Shown: piece after piece, positions 24,225 through 34,411 of the stretch | Layout of the letters: every line of letters begins with the position of its first letter | How positions within the stretch are numbered: the first letter of the stretch is position 1 | From: Pseudolabrys sp963742345 | GTDB taxonomy: Bacteria; Pseudomonadota; Alphaproteobacteria; Rhizobiales; Xanthobacteraceae | Length of the DNA: 64,000 nt | Assembly (NCBI GenBank): GCA_963742345.1 | Contig: CAVULO010000010.1 | Coordinates: forward strand, 248,001-312,000 | Direction of reading: 5' to 3' | Notes under the pieces: model-generated | Seen by the model: the letters and a program-made list of their open reading frames with translations, nothing else | Databases searched by the model: none | Told to the model about the DNA's origin: nothing | Position numbers and translations under genes: made by a program

Positions 24225-25318
24225 TGGAGGAGCGCTCGCCGCTGGACGCTGAAATTCGCCGGCGTATCGCGCTCGCTGGTCCGATGCCGGTCGCGGAATA
24301 TATGGCACTCTGTCTGTTCGACCCTGCGCACGGCTACTACACCACGCACGATCCGTTTGGCGCGCGCGGCGATTTCATCACCGCGCCAGAAGTCAGCCAG
24401 ATGTTCGGGGAACTGATCGGCCTGTGGGTGTCTGCCGTGTGGAAGCAGATGGGCGCGCCCGAGAATGTGCGGCTGATCGAGCTCGGCCCGGGCCGTGGCA
24501 CCATGATGAAAGATGCGCTCCGCGCAGTTCGGATCGTGCCGGAATTCCGGGCTGCCATCGTGGCGCATCTGGTCGAAGTCAGTCCACTGCTGCGAGCACA
24601 ACAGGAAAAGACGCTCGAGGATGCGGGCGTTCCCGTTTTCTGGCACGCCGCACTCGCCGAGGTACCGAAAGGTCCTGCCATCATCCTTGCCAACGAATTT
24701 TTCGACGCGCTCCCGGTCAACCAGGCGATTAAAACCGAGCGCGGCTGGCACGAACGCCGGATCCAGATCGATTCCACCGATCAACTCGCCTTTACCGTCG
24801 CACCGGAAACGCTGCCGTTTTTTCAGACGCTGTTGCCGCCCGCCTTGCAAGCGCCGCGTGCGGGAGCGATCTTCGAATGGCGCGCCGACACCGCGGCAAT
24901 TGAACTCGGCCGGCGCATCGCTGACGGCCGCGGCGCCGCTCTGGTGATCGACTATGGTCACATTGAAACCGGACTCGGCGAAACTTTGCAGGCGGTCGGC
25001 CAGCACGCTTATGCCGATCCTCTGACTTTCCCAGGCAGTCTCGACCTCACTGCCCATGTCGATTTTCAGTCGCTGGGGCGGGCCATCGAGGCGATGGGCA
25101 CAGCTGGTTTCGGGCCAATCGAACAGTCGCTATTTCTACGGCGGCTTGGCATCGAACAGCGCGCGGCTGCGCTCAAAGCCAAAGCGGCGCGCGCCGCCGA
25201 CATCGACCAGGAACTTGCGCGCCTGATCGGGCATAATCGCACTGCCATGGGTGAATTGTTCAAAGTTGCTGCTTTCGTGCATCCTTCAGTTGGCGTGCCA
25301 CCCGGCTTCGCGGCCTGA
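24224..25318 (+). CDS. MidA/NDUFAF7-type SAM-dependent methyltransferase
   Basis: The product is 364 residues. The SAM-binding loop is ELGPGRGTMMKDAL, preceded by GDFITAPEVSQMFGELIG, the diagnostic MidA segment. Later come VEVSPLLRAQQ, LANEFFDALPVNQ and VIDYGH. The mitochondrial homologue NDUFAF7 dimethylates an arginine in complex I subunit NDUFS2; the bacterial role is less clear. It overlaps lgt by one base and is followed by pgeF, the usual lgt-midA-pgeF order in Rhizobiales. Confidence 0.92.
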   Translation: MEERSPLDAEIRRRIALAGPMPVAEYMALCLFDPAHGYYTTHDPFGARGDFITAPEVSQMFGELIGLWVSAVWKQMGAPENVRLIELGPGRGTMMKDALRAVRIVPEFRAAIVAHLVEVSPLLRAQQEKTLEDAGVPVFWHAALAEVPKGPAIILANEFFDALPVNQAIKTERGWHERRIQIDSTDQLAFTVAPETLPFFQTLLPPALQAPRAGAIFEWRADTAAIELGRRIADGRGAALVIDYGHIETGLGETLQAVGQHAYADPLTFPGSLDLTAHVDFQSLGRAIEAMGTAGFGPIEQSLFLRRLGIEQRAAALKAKAARAADIDQELARLIGHNRTAMGELFKVAAFVHPSVGVPPGFAA

Positions 25319-25390
25319 TGCGCTAGCCGCGCGCCCTTGCACGCATTATCTAACCGCTAACCGGAAACGCTGGCTGCCCGGACGGAATCG

Positions 25391-26159
25391 ATGTTGCAGG
25401 CTGCTTCACTCGCCACCCTCGCGCGCATTCGTCACGCTTTCTTCACGCGCTCCGGCGGCGTGTCGCAAGGCGTCTATGCTTCGCTCAATGGCGGCGTCGG
25501 CTCCAGCGATGCGCCCGACAAGGTCGCCGAGAATCGAGCCCGCATGGCGGCAGCACTGGGCGTGAATGCGGATCGTCTGCTCACCCCATACCAGATCCAT
25601 TCGCCCGACGTCGTTGTGGCAGACCGAGCCGTGGACACGCGAGAACCGTCCGCGAGCGGATGCTATTGTCACGCGCGTGCCGCGATTGGCCATCGGCGTA
25701 TCTACCGCTGACTGCGGACCATTGCTGTTCGCCGACGGCGAGGCTGGCGTGGTCGGCGCCGCCCATGCCGGTTGGCGCGGTGCTCTCACAGGCGTGATTG
25801 AGGCGACGATCGCCGCCATGGAGCAGCTTGGCGCCGACCGCACACGCATCACCGCGGCACTCGGGCCTACCATCCGGCAACCGAATTACGAGGTCGGGCC
25901 AGAATTCGTCGCGCGCTTCCTTGCCGCCGATTCCGGCAATTCGCGTTTCTTCACAACGTCTACACGAGCCGGGCACGCCATGTTTGACCTTACTGGCTAT
26001 ATCGCCGAATGCGTTGGGCGCGCCGGCATCGTTCAATTCGAAGATCTAGGCTTGTGCACATATGCCGAACCCGAGCGGTTCTTCAGTTATCGGCGCACGA
26101 CACTCAGTGGCGAGCCCGACTATGGGCGGCATATCAATGCGATAGCGGTCGCCGACTGA
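25391..26159 (+). CDS. pgeF: Laccase-domain protein / polyphenol oxidase family PgeF (YfiH), frameshifted
   Basis: The first frame covers ARIRHAFFTRSGGVSQGVYA to QIHSPDVVV. The second frame covers ADAIVTRVPRLAIGVSTADC, AAHAGWRG and the rest, with the His/Cys metal-site residues. The join is restored by dropping one G near 25631, giving 255 residues, normal for the family. Members are purine nucleoside phosphorylases or peptidoglycan-editing enzymes (PgeF removes L-Ser-containing precursors). Broken as written. It is the first gene of the frameshift-rich stretch. Confidence 0.85.
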
Positions 26160-26260
26160 CGCACAGCAGTGTGTGCGGCTGGACTCGCAGATATCCTTGC
26201 CGCTAGGCTTTACCCGGCCAAGGGACTTGAAGACCAAAAACCAAGGCCGCAGGGGTGTCT

Positions 26261-26954
26261 ATGGAGTGGAGTTGGGGTCGCCGCTCAACCGGCACGGCGT
26301 GGCGCGTCTCACGTCTTGGCGGACTATTGGTTTCAGCCTGCGCGCTGACATTGGCCGCATGCAATCCCGATAGTCAGGCTGTGTCGGCCGCACAGCCGCG
26401 CGGCGCCACTGTTGCCTTCGAGTCCGTCGATGGCCTGCCGCCCGGTCAATTCAAGAAACTGGTGCAAGATCTCAACGACGAAGCGCAGGCCGCCGCCTCG
26501 CGGTGATCTCACGCGAACAATCCGCGGCCTATCGCGTGCGCGGCTATCTCGCAATCAAGAGTAACCAAACATCAGACCACGGTCTCCTGGGTATGGGATG
26601 TGTTCGACCAAGAGGAAAATCGCACGCTACGCATCAGTGGCGAGGAGACCGCGAAGGTGCGCCACCGTGACGCCTGGGCAGCCGCCGATGACGCCATGCT
26701 GCGCCGGATTGCCCGCACCAGCATGGAGCAACTTGCCGTATTCCTGACCTCGCCAGAGGTTGCTCCTGGCACGTCGCCTTCGGCGCCTGAAGCCCAGGTG
26801 GCCATGGCTACCCCCGAATCCTCACCTGAAGCATCCGTTCCGACCCTGAACGCGGCGCCGGCATGATTCCCGCGTTTCTCGTCCGCAGGCCGATCCGAGT
26901 ATCGACAGCAATACGGAGCGAGAGACGCTGGCATTGGCGACATCGAGCCGCTAA
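26261..26954 (+). CDS. Lipoprotein of Bradyrhizobium type, multiply frameshifted
   Basis: From ATG 26261 there is a signal peptide with lipobox L-A-A-C (ALTLAACNPDSQ), then DGLPPGQFKKLVQDLNDEAQ. The frame must shift near 26490 (one base missing) into VISREQSAAYRVRGYLAIK, and again near 26580 into VSWVWDVFDQEENRTLRISG. That frame stops at 26866; a further slip would carry the tail to about 26954. It would be a membrane-anchored outer-envelope protein of unknown role. The pieces read well in order, so the gene looks real but corrupted. Confidence 0.7.
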
Positions 26955-27073
26955 CCGACCGTTCATCCCGTCGGCGAAAGCTTCGGGACAATCACCAGCA
27001 GCCATATTGCCGCGCCCTGCCCGCCTTGTTATGACCACGCCGCCTGTGGCGGGAGTGAGGGCGAGGATTAAGA

Positions 27074-28029
27074 ATGTCTGGCAAGAACGGAGCGATCAAG
27101 CTCGTCGCCGGCAATTCCAACTCCGACGCTGGCCCAGGGGATCGCCGACTACCTCAAGCTACCGCTGACAAAAGCCGTGGTACGGCGCTTTGCGGATATG
27201 GAGATCTTCGTCGAGATTCAGGAAAACGTCCGGGGCGCCGATGTTTTCGTGATCCAGTCGACCTCGTTTCCCGCCAACGACCACCTTATGGAATTACTGA
27301 TCATCATCGATGCGCTGCGCCGCTCGTCCGCGCGCCGTATCACCGCGGTGATTCCGTATTTCGGTTATGCCCGCCAGGACCGTAAGCCCGGTCCGCGCAC
27401 GCCAATTTCGGCCAAACTGGTCGCCAACCTGATAACCCGCGCCGGCGCAGACCGCGTGATGACGCTCGATCTCCATGCCGGGACAGATCCAGGGATTTTT
27501 CGATATTCCAACCGACAATCTCTACGCGTCACCTGTGATGGTGCGCGACATCCGGGAGCGCTTCAAGCTCGACAATATAATGGTCGTATCGCCCGACGTT
27601 GGCGGCGTGGTGCGCGCGCGCGGACTAGCGAAGCGCATTAACGCCCCGCTCGCTATCATCGACAAGCGACGCGAGCGCGCCGGCGATTCCGAAGTGATGA
27701 ACGTTATCGGCGACGTCGCCGGATACACGTGCGTGCTTGTGGACGACATCGTCGATTCCGGCGGCACGCTCGTAAATGCCGCCGATGCATTGCTCGAGAA
27801 CAAGGCCAAAGCGGTTTACGCCTATATCAGCCACGGCGTCCTCTCCGGCGGCGCCGTTAAGCGCATCGCCGGCTCGCGTTTGAAGGAACTGGTGATCACT
27901 GACTCGATTCAGCCGACCAAGGAAATCCAGGCCGCCGGCAATATCCGCATTCTGGAGATCGCGTCGCTGATTGGCGAAGCGATCGGACGCACCGCCGCCG
28001 AGGAGTCGGTGTCGAGCCTGTTCGACTAG
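27074..28029 (+). CDS. prs: Ribose-phosphate pyrophosphokinase, two frameshifts
   Basis: Prs makes PRPP from ribose-5-phosphate and ATP for nucleotides, His and Trp. Three pieces join to a standard 317-residue enzyme: MSGKNGAIKLVAGNSN up to an extra T at 27122; then FADMEIFVEIQENVRG to TLDLHAG with RKPGPRTPISAK; then, after an extra A at 27483, QIQGFFDIPTDNLYASP through the PRPP loop VLVDDIVDSGGTL to the stop. No other residue looks damaged. prs is essential or nearly so in most bacteria, which argues that the frameshifts are sequencing errors. No second prs is in the window. Confidence 0.92.
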
Positions 28030-28380
28030 CGCAAGTATTGTCGGTCGCGCGCCGGATGCAAAACCGGTACCCACTTTTGCTGGCCGCGCTCCGAGTTATC
28101 CACTGCCGAGTCATCTTGCCGCAGTATTGGTTGTGGAGAGTCGATTCCGCGCGGTTGCCTATGACAGGCAAATCACGGCTCATTGGCACTTGACGATGCC
28201 TTTGGCGGGCGGAATCAGGCAGGATATAGTCGAATCGCTTGGTGATTCGGTCTTCGCCGTCAAGGCATCCCGTAACCCCTGCGTCAACTTGCGGTCCGGG
28301 CCCATCTCGGGTCTTCCCCGTACTGTGCGCGTGCGGTGGCGTGCGTTTCCTCTCGCTCCATTCGGCAAAGCGGAGACGTC
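28030..28380. other. Intergenic region between prs and the YbjN gene
   Basis: This is 351 bases with no convincing gene on either strand. It contains palindromic element copy B near 28050-28092. The rest is unremarkable; the promoter for the YbjN-proC pair should lie towards the right. Confidence 0.4.
28050..28092. repeat. Interspersed palindromic element, copy B
   Basis: GCAAAA (28058-28063), an 11-base ACCGGTACCCAC-type centre and TTTTGC (28075-28080) match copy A in layout and core, just after prs. Confidence 0.5.
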
Positions 28381-28881
28381 ATGTCCCTGACCAGCTACGC
28401 GGAAGAGCCTCGCATCAATCCCCTCGACGTGGTGGAACGCCTGGCAACCGGCAATGATTGGTCGTTCGAGCGCGCCAGCGATGACGAAATCACCATTCTG
28501 GTCACCGGGCGCTGGACCGACTACCAGCTTTCCTACACCTGGATGGGCGACATCGAAGCCCTCCATCTGGCCTGTGCCTTCGACCTGCGGGTGCCCGAGC
28601 GGCGGCGCACCGAGGTGCAGACGCTGATTTCGTTGATCAACGAACGGCTGTGGGTCGGACATTTCGATCACTGGAGCACCGAAGGCATCATGATGTTTCG
28701 CCACGCGCTGGTGCTGGCGGGCGGGACCGAGGCCTCCGGGAAGCAATGCGAGGCGCTGCTCGGCACCGCGCTCGAGGCTTGCGAGCGTTACTTCTCTGCC
28801 TTTCAATTCGTGGTCTGGGCCGGCAAAGGCGCGCGCGAGGCGCTCGATGCGGCTATGTTCGAGACCTCGGGCGAGGCGTAG
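28381..28881 (+). CDS. YbjN domain-containing protein
   Basis: The product is 166 residues from ATG 28381 and intact, unlike its neighbours. It has the YbjN fold pattern, related to type III secretion chaperones: an N-terminal helix with NPLDVVERLATGNDWSFERA, beta strands DYQLSYTWMGDIEALHLACA, then INERLWVGHFDHWSTEGIMM and a C-terminal helix. It sits 15 bases before proC, an arrangement conserved in alphaproteobacteria. The protein is thought to act as a chaperone-like or regulatory factor; there is no enzyme motif. Confidence 0.88.
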   Translation: MSLTSYAEEPRINPLDVVERLATGNDWSFERASDDEITILVTGRWTDYQLSYTWMGDIEALHLACAFDLRVPERRRTEVQTLISLINERLWVGHFDHWSTEGIMMFRHALVLAGGTEASGKQCEALLGTALEACERYFSAFQFVVWAGKGAREALDAAMFETSGEA

Positions 28882-28895
28882 GCCGGTGATCGGCC

Positions 28896-29739
28896 ATGGC
28901 CATTCGTAGTGCGAACAGCACTCGAGCAAATTCCGCGGCACCCTTGTCCTGGTCGGTGCCGGCAAGATGGGCGGCGCGATGCTTGACGGCTGGCTCGCGC
29001 GCGGTCTCAAGCCAAAACAGATCGCCGTCATCGAACCGCAGCCGGGAAAGACGATTAAGGCGCTGACCCGACGTGGGCTCAGGCTTAATCCGAAAGGCCA
29101 AGCCTACCGCAGCCAGTGCGATCGTGATCGCGGTAAAGCCGCAGACCGCGCCCGAAGCATTGCCTCCGCTCGCAGCGATATGTGGGCAAGACCACGCTGG
29201 TGTTGTCGATCATGGCCGGTCGAACCATTGCGTTTCTTGAAAAGATCATTGCCGCGTGGGAACCGCAATTGTGCGCGCAATGCCGAACACACCGGCGGCG
29301 ATTGGTCGTGGCATCAGCGTGGCATTTGCCAATGCGAAAATTTCGGCGCCGCAGCGCAAGCAGGCATCCGATCTGCTCGCGGCTATCGGTAAGGTGGAAT
29401 GGATCGGCGACGAAGCGCTGATGGACGCAGTGACTGCGCTGTCCGGTTCCGGTCCGGCTTACGTGTTCCTGCTGGCGGAAGCCATGGCCAACGCCGGCAT
29501 CGCGGCTGGCCTGCCACCGGCGCTTGCGACGCGTCTTGCGCGCGAAACCGTGGCCGGTTCCGCCGAACTGCTGCATCGCTCCGACCTCGATGCGGTGACG
29601 CTACGGCAAAACGTAACCTCGCCAGGTGGCACAACTGCCGCAGCGCTGGACGTCCTTATGGGACCGGGCGGCTTTGAGCAGCCTGCTGACGCAGGCCATT
29701 ATCGCCGCGACCCGCCGCTCGCGCGAGCTGGCTGGCTAA
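28896..29739 (+). CDS. proC: Pyrroline-5-carboxylate reductase, multiply frameshifted
   Basis: ProC makes the last step of proline synthesis with NAD(P)H. The nucleotide-binding motif VLVGAGKMGGAM, KPQTAPEALPPL, TLVLSIMAG, AMPNTPAAIGRGI, TALSGSGPAYVFLLAEAMA and NVTSPGGTT are all present but spread over three frames. Shifts are needed near 28921, 29096 (extra G), 29178 (extra A), 29256-29261 and 29671 (extra C). With them the stop is TAA at 29737 and the length about 278 residues, normal for ProC. It is therefore a full gene with roughly six indels, coupled to the YbjN gene. Confidence 0.85.
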
Positions 29740-29821
29740 GTTCCCTGCCCTAGAACCGTCGTCATTGCGGACCTACATTAAAGGGCGCACGAATTGCCCA
29801 GAATTGCCATGGGAGGCCGTC

Positions 29822-30503
29822 ATGGCCCGCAAGTCCAAGCGTCGACGCAAGGCTGCTCCGACCGCGCCGCCGCCGCGCGGCACCAGCGACCGCGACAAGG
29901 CAATCGATGCGCTGATGGCGCTGCTCGCCGAGCACTCCTTCGAACAAATCGGCCTCGCCGAAGTGGCTGGCCAAGCCGGAATTAAACTGTCGCAATTGCG
30001 TACCGAATTCGGCTCGACGCTCGCCATCCTCGCCGCCCACATCAAAGACATCGATCGCACGGTCCTTGCCGGCGGCGATGCCGACATGGCCGAGGAGCCG
30101 GTGCGCGAGCGTCTTTTCGACGTGTTGATGCGACGCCTGGAAGCTCTTGCTCCTTACAAGGAAGCTGTGCGCTCGATCATGTGTTCGGCGCGGCGCAATC
30201 CCGGCCTTGCGCTTTGCGCTCAATGCAATGGCAGTGCGATCGCAACACTGGATGCTGGAAGCCGCCGGTATCGGCGCGTCCGGCCCCCGCGGCGCGTTGC
30301 GCGCGCAAGGTGCGGCGCTCATGTTTGCGCGCGTGCTGTCGGTCTGGATCGACGACGAAGATGAAGGGCTCGACCGCACTATGGCGGCACTCGATCGCGG
30401 ACTTAGCAGCGCCGAACGCTGGGCCGGGTTCGTCGATGACCTCTGTGCCCTTCCAAAGTGCGTGCTTGCGCGGCCCGCGCCGGCGCCGCCGGATGCGCGA
30501 TGA
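29822..30503 (+). CDS. TetR-family transcriptional regulator, frameshifted
   Basis: GGGAGG precedes ATG 29822. After a basic N-terminus, residues 20-70 form the HTH domain (IDALMALLAEHSFEQIGLAE, then QAGIKLSQLRTEFGST). The ligand-binding half follows and breaks at about 30211, where one extra T turns LALALNAMAVR into another frame; the rest (LEAAGIGASG, MFARVLSVWIDDEDEGLDRT) runs to 30503. The corrected length is 226 residues. Targets are unknown; there is no divergent partner. Confidence 0.8.
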
Positions 30504-30543
30504 GGAAGCAGAGGCGGCCTGATTTCGGTGCGCATCTAATGCG

Positions 30544-32000
30544 CTAAACCGGCACTCTCACCGTTGCACGCAGGCCGCCGAGCGGGCTGTCCCCAAGCGT
30601 GATGTCGCCACCGTGCGAGCGCGCGATGTCACGCGCGATTGCGAGTCCCAAGGCCGGTGCCGCCCTCGTCCTGATTGCGCGCATCGTCGAGCCGCAGGAA
30701 CGGCTTGAACACTTCTTCGCGCAAGCCTGACGGAATACCCGGCCCGTCGTCGTCCACCGTGACGGTCAGATAGCGGTGATCGCGATGGCCGGCAATCGCG
30801 ATCGAGGGCGCGTGGCGTGCGGCGTTCGAGACCAGATTAGCGAGGCAACGTTTGAATGCTGCCGGGCGCACGGTGACGATCGGCGGCCCGTGAAACACGA
30901 CGCTGGCCTTGTGACCGTGACGTTCGGCGTCGAGCCGCAGTTCTTCCAGGAATTCCGCCATGTCGGTCGGCGCGGACGTCTCGCCGCTGTCGCCGCGCGC
31001 GAAGGCCAGATACGCTTCCAGCATTCGCGCCATCTCGTCGACGTCCTTCTTCATCGCGTCGACTTCCGGCGAGTCATCGATCAACGCGAGCTCGAGCTTG
31101 AAGCGCGTAAGGACCGTGCGCAGATCATGCGACACTCCGGCGAGCATCGCCGTGCGCTGCTCCATCGCGCGCTCGATGCGGGTCTTCATCTCGATGAAGG
31201 CGGCGGCCGCACGCCGCACCTCGCGCGCGCCGCGCGGACGGAAGTTCGGCACTTCACGGCCCTTACCGAAGCTTTCGGCTGCATCAGCCAGCCGCAGAAT
31301 TGGCTTGATCTGATTGCGTAGAAAAATGATGGCGACGATCAGCAGCACCGTCGAGGTGCCGACCATCCAGAGCAGGAAGATTTCCGAATTGGAGACATAG
31401 GCCGCACTGCGGCGCGCGAATACCCGCATCACCGTGTTGTCGAGTTGCACGCGGATTTCAAGCAGCGCCGATTTGCCGACGGTATCGATCCAATACGGAC
31501 GCCCGATCTGCTTGCGCAATTCGTCCGAGAGTGCCTGATCCAGCAACGAAAAGAATGGCTTAGGGCCGGGCGGCGGCATGTCGGTCAGCGGCAGGAAATC
31601 GACCACCAGGCCGAGGCGCTCCTGCGCGATACGTCGGATCTGGGCCTGGTCGGCATCCTGCGGATAGCCGCGGTAAATATCGATCAGCGCAGCGATGTCC
31701 TGCACAACGCTGGCGGATAGCCGCTGCGTAACGACGTTCCAGTGCCGCTCCATGAACACGAAAGCGACCACCGACTGCAGGATCACCATCGGCGCGATGA
31801 TGATCAGCAACGCGCGGGCATAGAGCCCTTTCGGCATGACGCTGTTGAGCCAGCGGCTGATCCTGCGCCAGCCATCGGCGAACTGACCAAGCGCACTATG
31901 AATTTTGCGCACGGGCGGAATGGCGTCATACCACTCCCAGGCTTCGCGTAGCCGCGTCAGCGCGGTGCGGACGCCGTTTGCTGATGTCGAGGCTGGTCAT
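30544..32000 (-). CDS. Sensor histidine kinase of the OmpR-partner type, two frameshifts
   Basis: The large intact part (30629-31912) shows a membrane helix near the start, a periplasmic sensor loop, a second helix (FLLWMVGTSTVLLIVAIIFL), HAMP, the H-box AGVSHDLRTVLTRFKLELAL and the N-box NLVSNAARHAP. The true start is ATG 32000, overlapping the regulator stop as ATGA, with one extra base near 31978. The G-box GGTGLGLAIARDIARSHGG is restored by dropping a base at 30646, moving the stop to 30544. The corrected length is 484 residues. Third gene of the MarR-regulator-kinase operon. Confidence 0.88.
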
Positions 32001-32701
32001 GAGCTGATCACCAGCCGGTAGCCGATGCCGCGCACCGTCTGCACAAATAGCGGATTGGCGGGATTGCGCTCGATCTTGCGGCGCAGACGATTGACTTGCA
32101 CGTCCACCGCCCGCTCACTCACCGAGCCGCCATTGCCGGCGAGCGACAGGCGCGGGACCGTTTCGCCGGGCGTGCCGGCAAGGATGCGCAGCATCTCGCG
32201 CTCACGGTCGGTCAGCCGGATAATCTCCTCGCCTTTGCGCAATTCGCCGCGCGCCAGATGATAGACGAACGGCCCGAAGCGTATTGATTCGACGCGGCGG
32301 CGGTGCCGCGGCTGTGCACGCTTGAGGATATTGGCGATGCGCAGCGACAGCTCGCGCGGCTCGAAGGGTTTCGACAGATAATCGTCGGCGCCCATCTCCA
32401 GACCCCTGATCCGGCTTTCGGCAGCATCTCGCGCGGTCAGCATCAGGATCGGCACGTTGGAATCGCCACGGATCGCTTTGGCGAGATCGAAACCGGATTC
32501 GCCGGGCATCATCACGTCGAGGATGAGCAGATCGAAACTCAGGCCTTTCAGCTTGGCGCGAGCGTCAGCAGCGGTCTCGGCCGTGGTCACGCGATAGCCC
32601 TCACCGGCCAAGAACCGCGAGAGCAAGTCGCGGATGCGGCGGTCGTCGTCGACCACCAGCAGATGCGGCGCATCGTCGGGAAGCGTGGCGGGCAACGTCA
32701 T
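31997..32701 (-). CDS. OmpR-family response regulator (PetR-like)
   Basis: The 234-residue product is intact. The receiver domain has acidic D-D-D near residue 18, the phospho-acceptor in LLILDVMMPGESGFDL, T-A-R-D-A, and the conserved Lys in DDYLSKPFEPREL. The C-terminal winged helix has LTDREREMLRILAGTPG and VDVQVNRLRRKIERNPANPL. It overlaps the kinase start (ATGA) and the corrected MarR stop (ATGA), so the three genes are translationally coupled. Order and neighbours match PetP-PetR of Rhodobacter and Bradyrhizobium, linked there to cytochrome expression. Confidence 0.9.
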   Translation of the reverse strand: MTLPATLPDDAPHLLVVDDDRRIRDLLSRFLAGEGYRVTTAETAADARAKLKGLSFDLLILDVMMPGESGFDLAKAIRGDSNVPILMLTARDAAESRIRGLEMGADDYLSKPFEPRELSLRIANILKRAQPRHRRRVESIRFGPFVYHLARGELRKGEEIIRLTDREREMLRILAGTPGETVPRLSLAGNGGSVSERAVDVQVNRLRRKIERNPANPLFVQTVRGIGYRLVISS

Positions 32702-33292
32702 CGCCGAGGCTCCTCCTCCCGTAAATCAACCTCGCGATCTTCGATGCACGGTCGGCGCGCGTAATCAGACGCAACACGCCGTCGCGGTTGTCGGTATCGA
32801 TCATGGACGTAAGAAAGCGGCGCGCCGCTTCGTGCGCATTGGGGCCGAGCTCACCGAACGCACGGTTGATTCTCTGCGTCTGCAAGTTGGCAAGCTTGAG
32901 TGCCAGCGTCTCGCCTTTCGCGGTCACGTACAACAGGCGCTGGCGACGGTCTTGCGCACCTTCCTTCTGCGACACGTAGCCTTGATCGACCAATTGCTTG
33001 AGCACGCGGCCAAGCGATTGCTTGGTGATGTTGAGGATCTCAAGCAAGTCGGCAACCTTCATGCCGGGATTGCGGTTGACGAAATGCAGCACCCGATGAT
33101 GCGCGCGGCCGAACCCCAGCTTGAGCAGCACCTCGTCCGGATCACCGACGAAATCGCGGTACGCAAAGAACAACAGTTCGATGATGTCCCAAATCGGCTC
33201 GACCCGGCCGGCCTGGCCCAGCACCGGCACTCGGACGATCCGCGACGCTGGTGCCAGCGGCCGGCCTTTTCAGTCACATTTATGTCAGCCAT
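32698..33292 (-). CDS. MarR-family regulator (PetP-like), frameshifted at both ends
   Basis: The core (about 33230 to 32745) has the winged-helix pattern: LKLGFGRAHHRVLHFVNRNP, KVADLLEILNITKQSLGRVL, then the wing SQKEGAQDRRQRLLYVT. The natural start is probably ATG 33292 (MADINVTEKAG), needing two slips before 33230. The end is probably REVDLREEEPRR with a stop at 32698 that overlaps the regulator ATG, needing a slip near 32741. The corrected length is about 196 residues. It is PetP-like by position and may sense redox or oxidant state. Confidence 0.82.
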
Positions 33293-33517
33293 GTTGACAT
33301 ATTTTGTTTTTATGTTACAAAAACGACGCTATAGACGAAAGGATCGTGCCGAACGGCCCGGTTTGAGTGCCCCGGTGGGGCAGATAGAACGGTGACCCGG
33401 ACCGGTCGCCCAACTCATACCGGGTGTTGCCGGGACGCAAAGTATTGGAATAGGCGCGGAAAATGCGCCATCACAGCGGCAGGACGGCCTGCCCGCGTGA
33501 GGCGAAGGAGGAGACCA

Positions 33518-34408
33518 ATGGCTGCTCAATCCTATGACCGGCTCGAAGGGGTCATCTGGTACGACGGCAAGCTCGTGCCTTGGAACGAGGCCAATCTCCA
33601 TGTACTCTGAGCCACGGCCTGCACTATGCCAGCTGCGTATTCGAGGGCGAGCGCGCCTATGGCGGCAAAATCTTCAAGAGCACCGAACACTGCCGAGCGC
33701 CTGAAGCGCTCCGCCAACATCCTCGACTTTGAAATTCCCTACTCGGTCGCCGAGATCGTCGCCGCCAAAAAGCTGGTGGTCGACAAGAACGGCAGGAAGG
33801 AAGCCTACGTCCGCCCGGTCGCCTGGCGCGGCTCCGAAATGATGGGCGTTTCGGCGCAGAGCAATACTATCCATCTCGCCATCGCGAGTTGGGAATGGCC
33901 GAGCTATTTCGACCCCGAGCAGCGGCTCAAGGGAATTCGGCTCGACCTCGCTGAATATCGTCGGCCCGATCCGAAGACGGCGCCTTGCCTCGCCAAGGCT
34001 GCGGGCCTCTACATGATCTGCACGATCTCAAAGCACCGCGCCGAGCGTAAAGGTTATGCCGACGCCATGATGCTGGACTGGGAAGGGCGCGTCGCCGAAT
34101 GCACCGGCGCCAATATTTTCTTCGTCAAGGACGGCAAGATTCACACGCCGATCGCCGATTGCTTCCTCGACGGCATTACTCGGCAAACGGTGATCGGGCT
34201 CGCACGCAAGCGCGGCCTTGAGGTGATCGAACGCCGCATCATGCCAGACGAGCTTACCGGCTTTTCCGAATGCTTCATCACCGGCTCGGCAGCGGAGGTC
34301 ACCGCAGTGGCGGAGATCGCCGACTGGAATTTCAATCCCGGTGGCATCACCAAGACGCTGATGGACGACTATACGTCGGAAGTGAAGCCGAAGGCCGCGG
34401 CAGCTTGA
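33518..34408 (+). CDS. ilvE: Branched-chain amino acid aminotransferase, two frameshifts
   Basis: AAGGAGGAG precedes ATG 33518. The protein opens MAAQSYDRLEGVIWYDGKLV and slips after N-L-H-V-L, where CT is duplicated at 33605-33608. It continues HGLHYASCVFEGERAYGG and slips again near 33694 (extra T) to AERLKRSANILDFEIPYSVA. Later come ISKHRAERKGYADAMMLD with the PLP lysine, VAECTGANIFFVKDGKI and GITRQTVIGLARKRG. The corrected length is 295 residues, typical of the fold-type IV PLP enzyme that performs the last step of Leu, Ile and Val synthesis. Divergent from the MarR gene. Confidence 0.9.
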
Positions 34409-34411
34409 GGT

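Noticed and set aside
27074..28029. Programmed frameshifting in prs
   Set aside because: There are two extra bases with no slippery heptamer or stimulatory structure, and many neighbours show the same type of damage. Sequence error is simpler.
28180..29031. 283-codon minus-strand frame opposite the YbjN and proC genes
   Set aside because: Mirror of two genes identified by clear motifs; no domain of its own.
33291..33340. Sigma-70-type promoter for ilvE beginning at TTGACA (33294)
   Set aside because: There is no acceptable -10 hexamer 16-18 bases downstream. The motif overlaps the MarR start and is better read as part of an operator-like palindrome.
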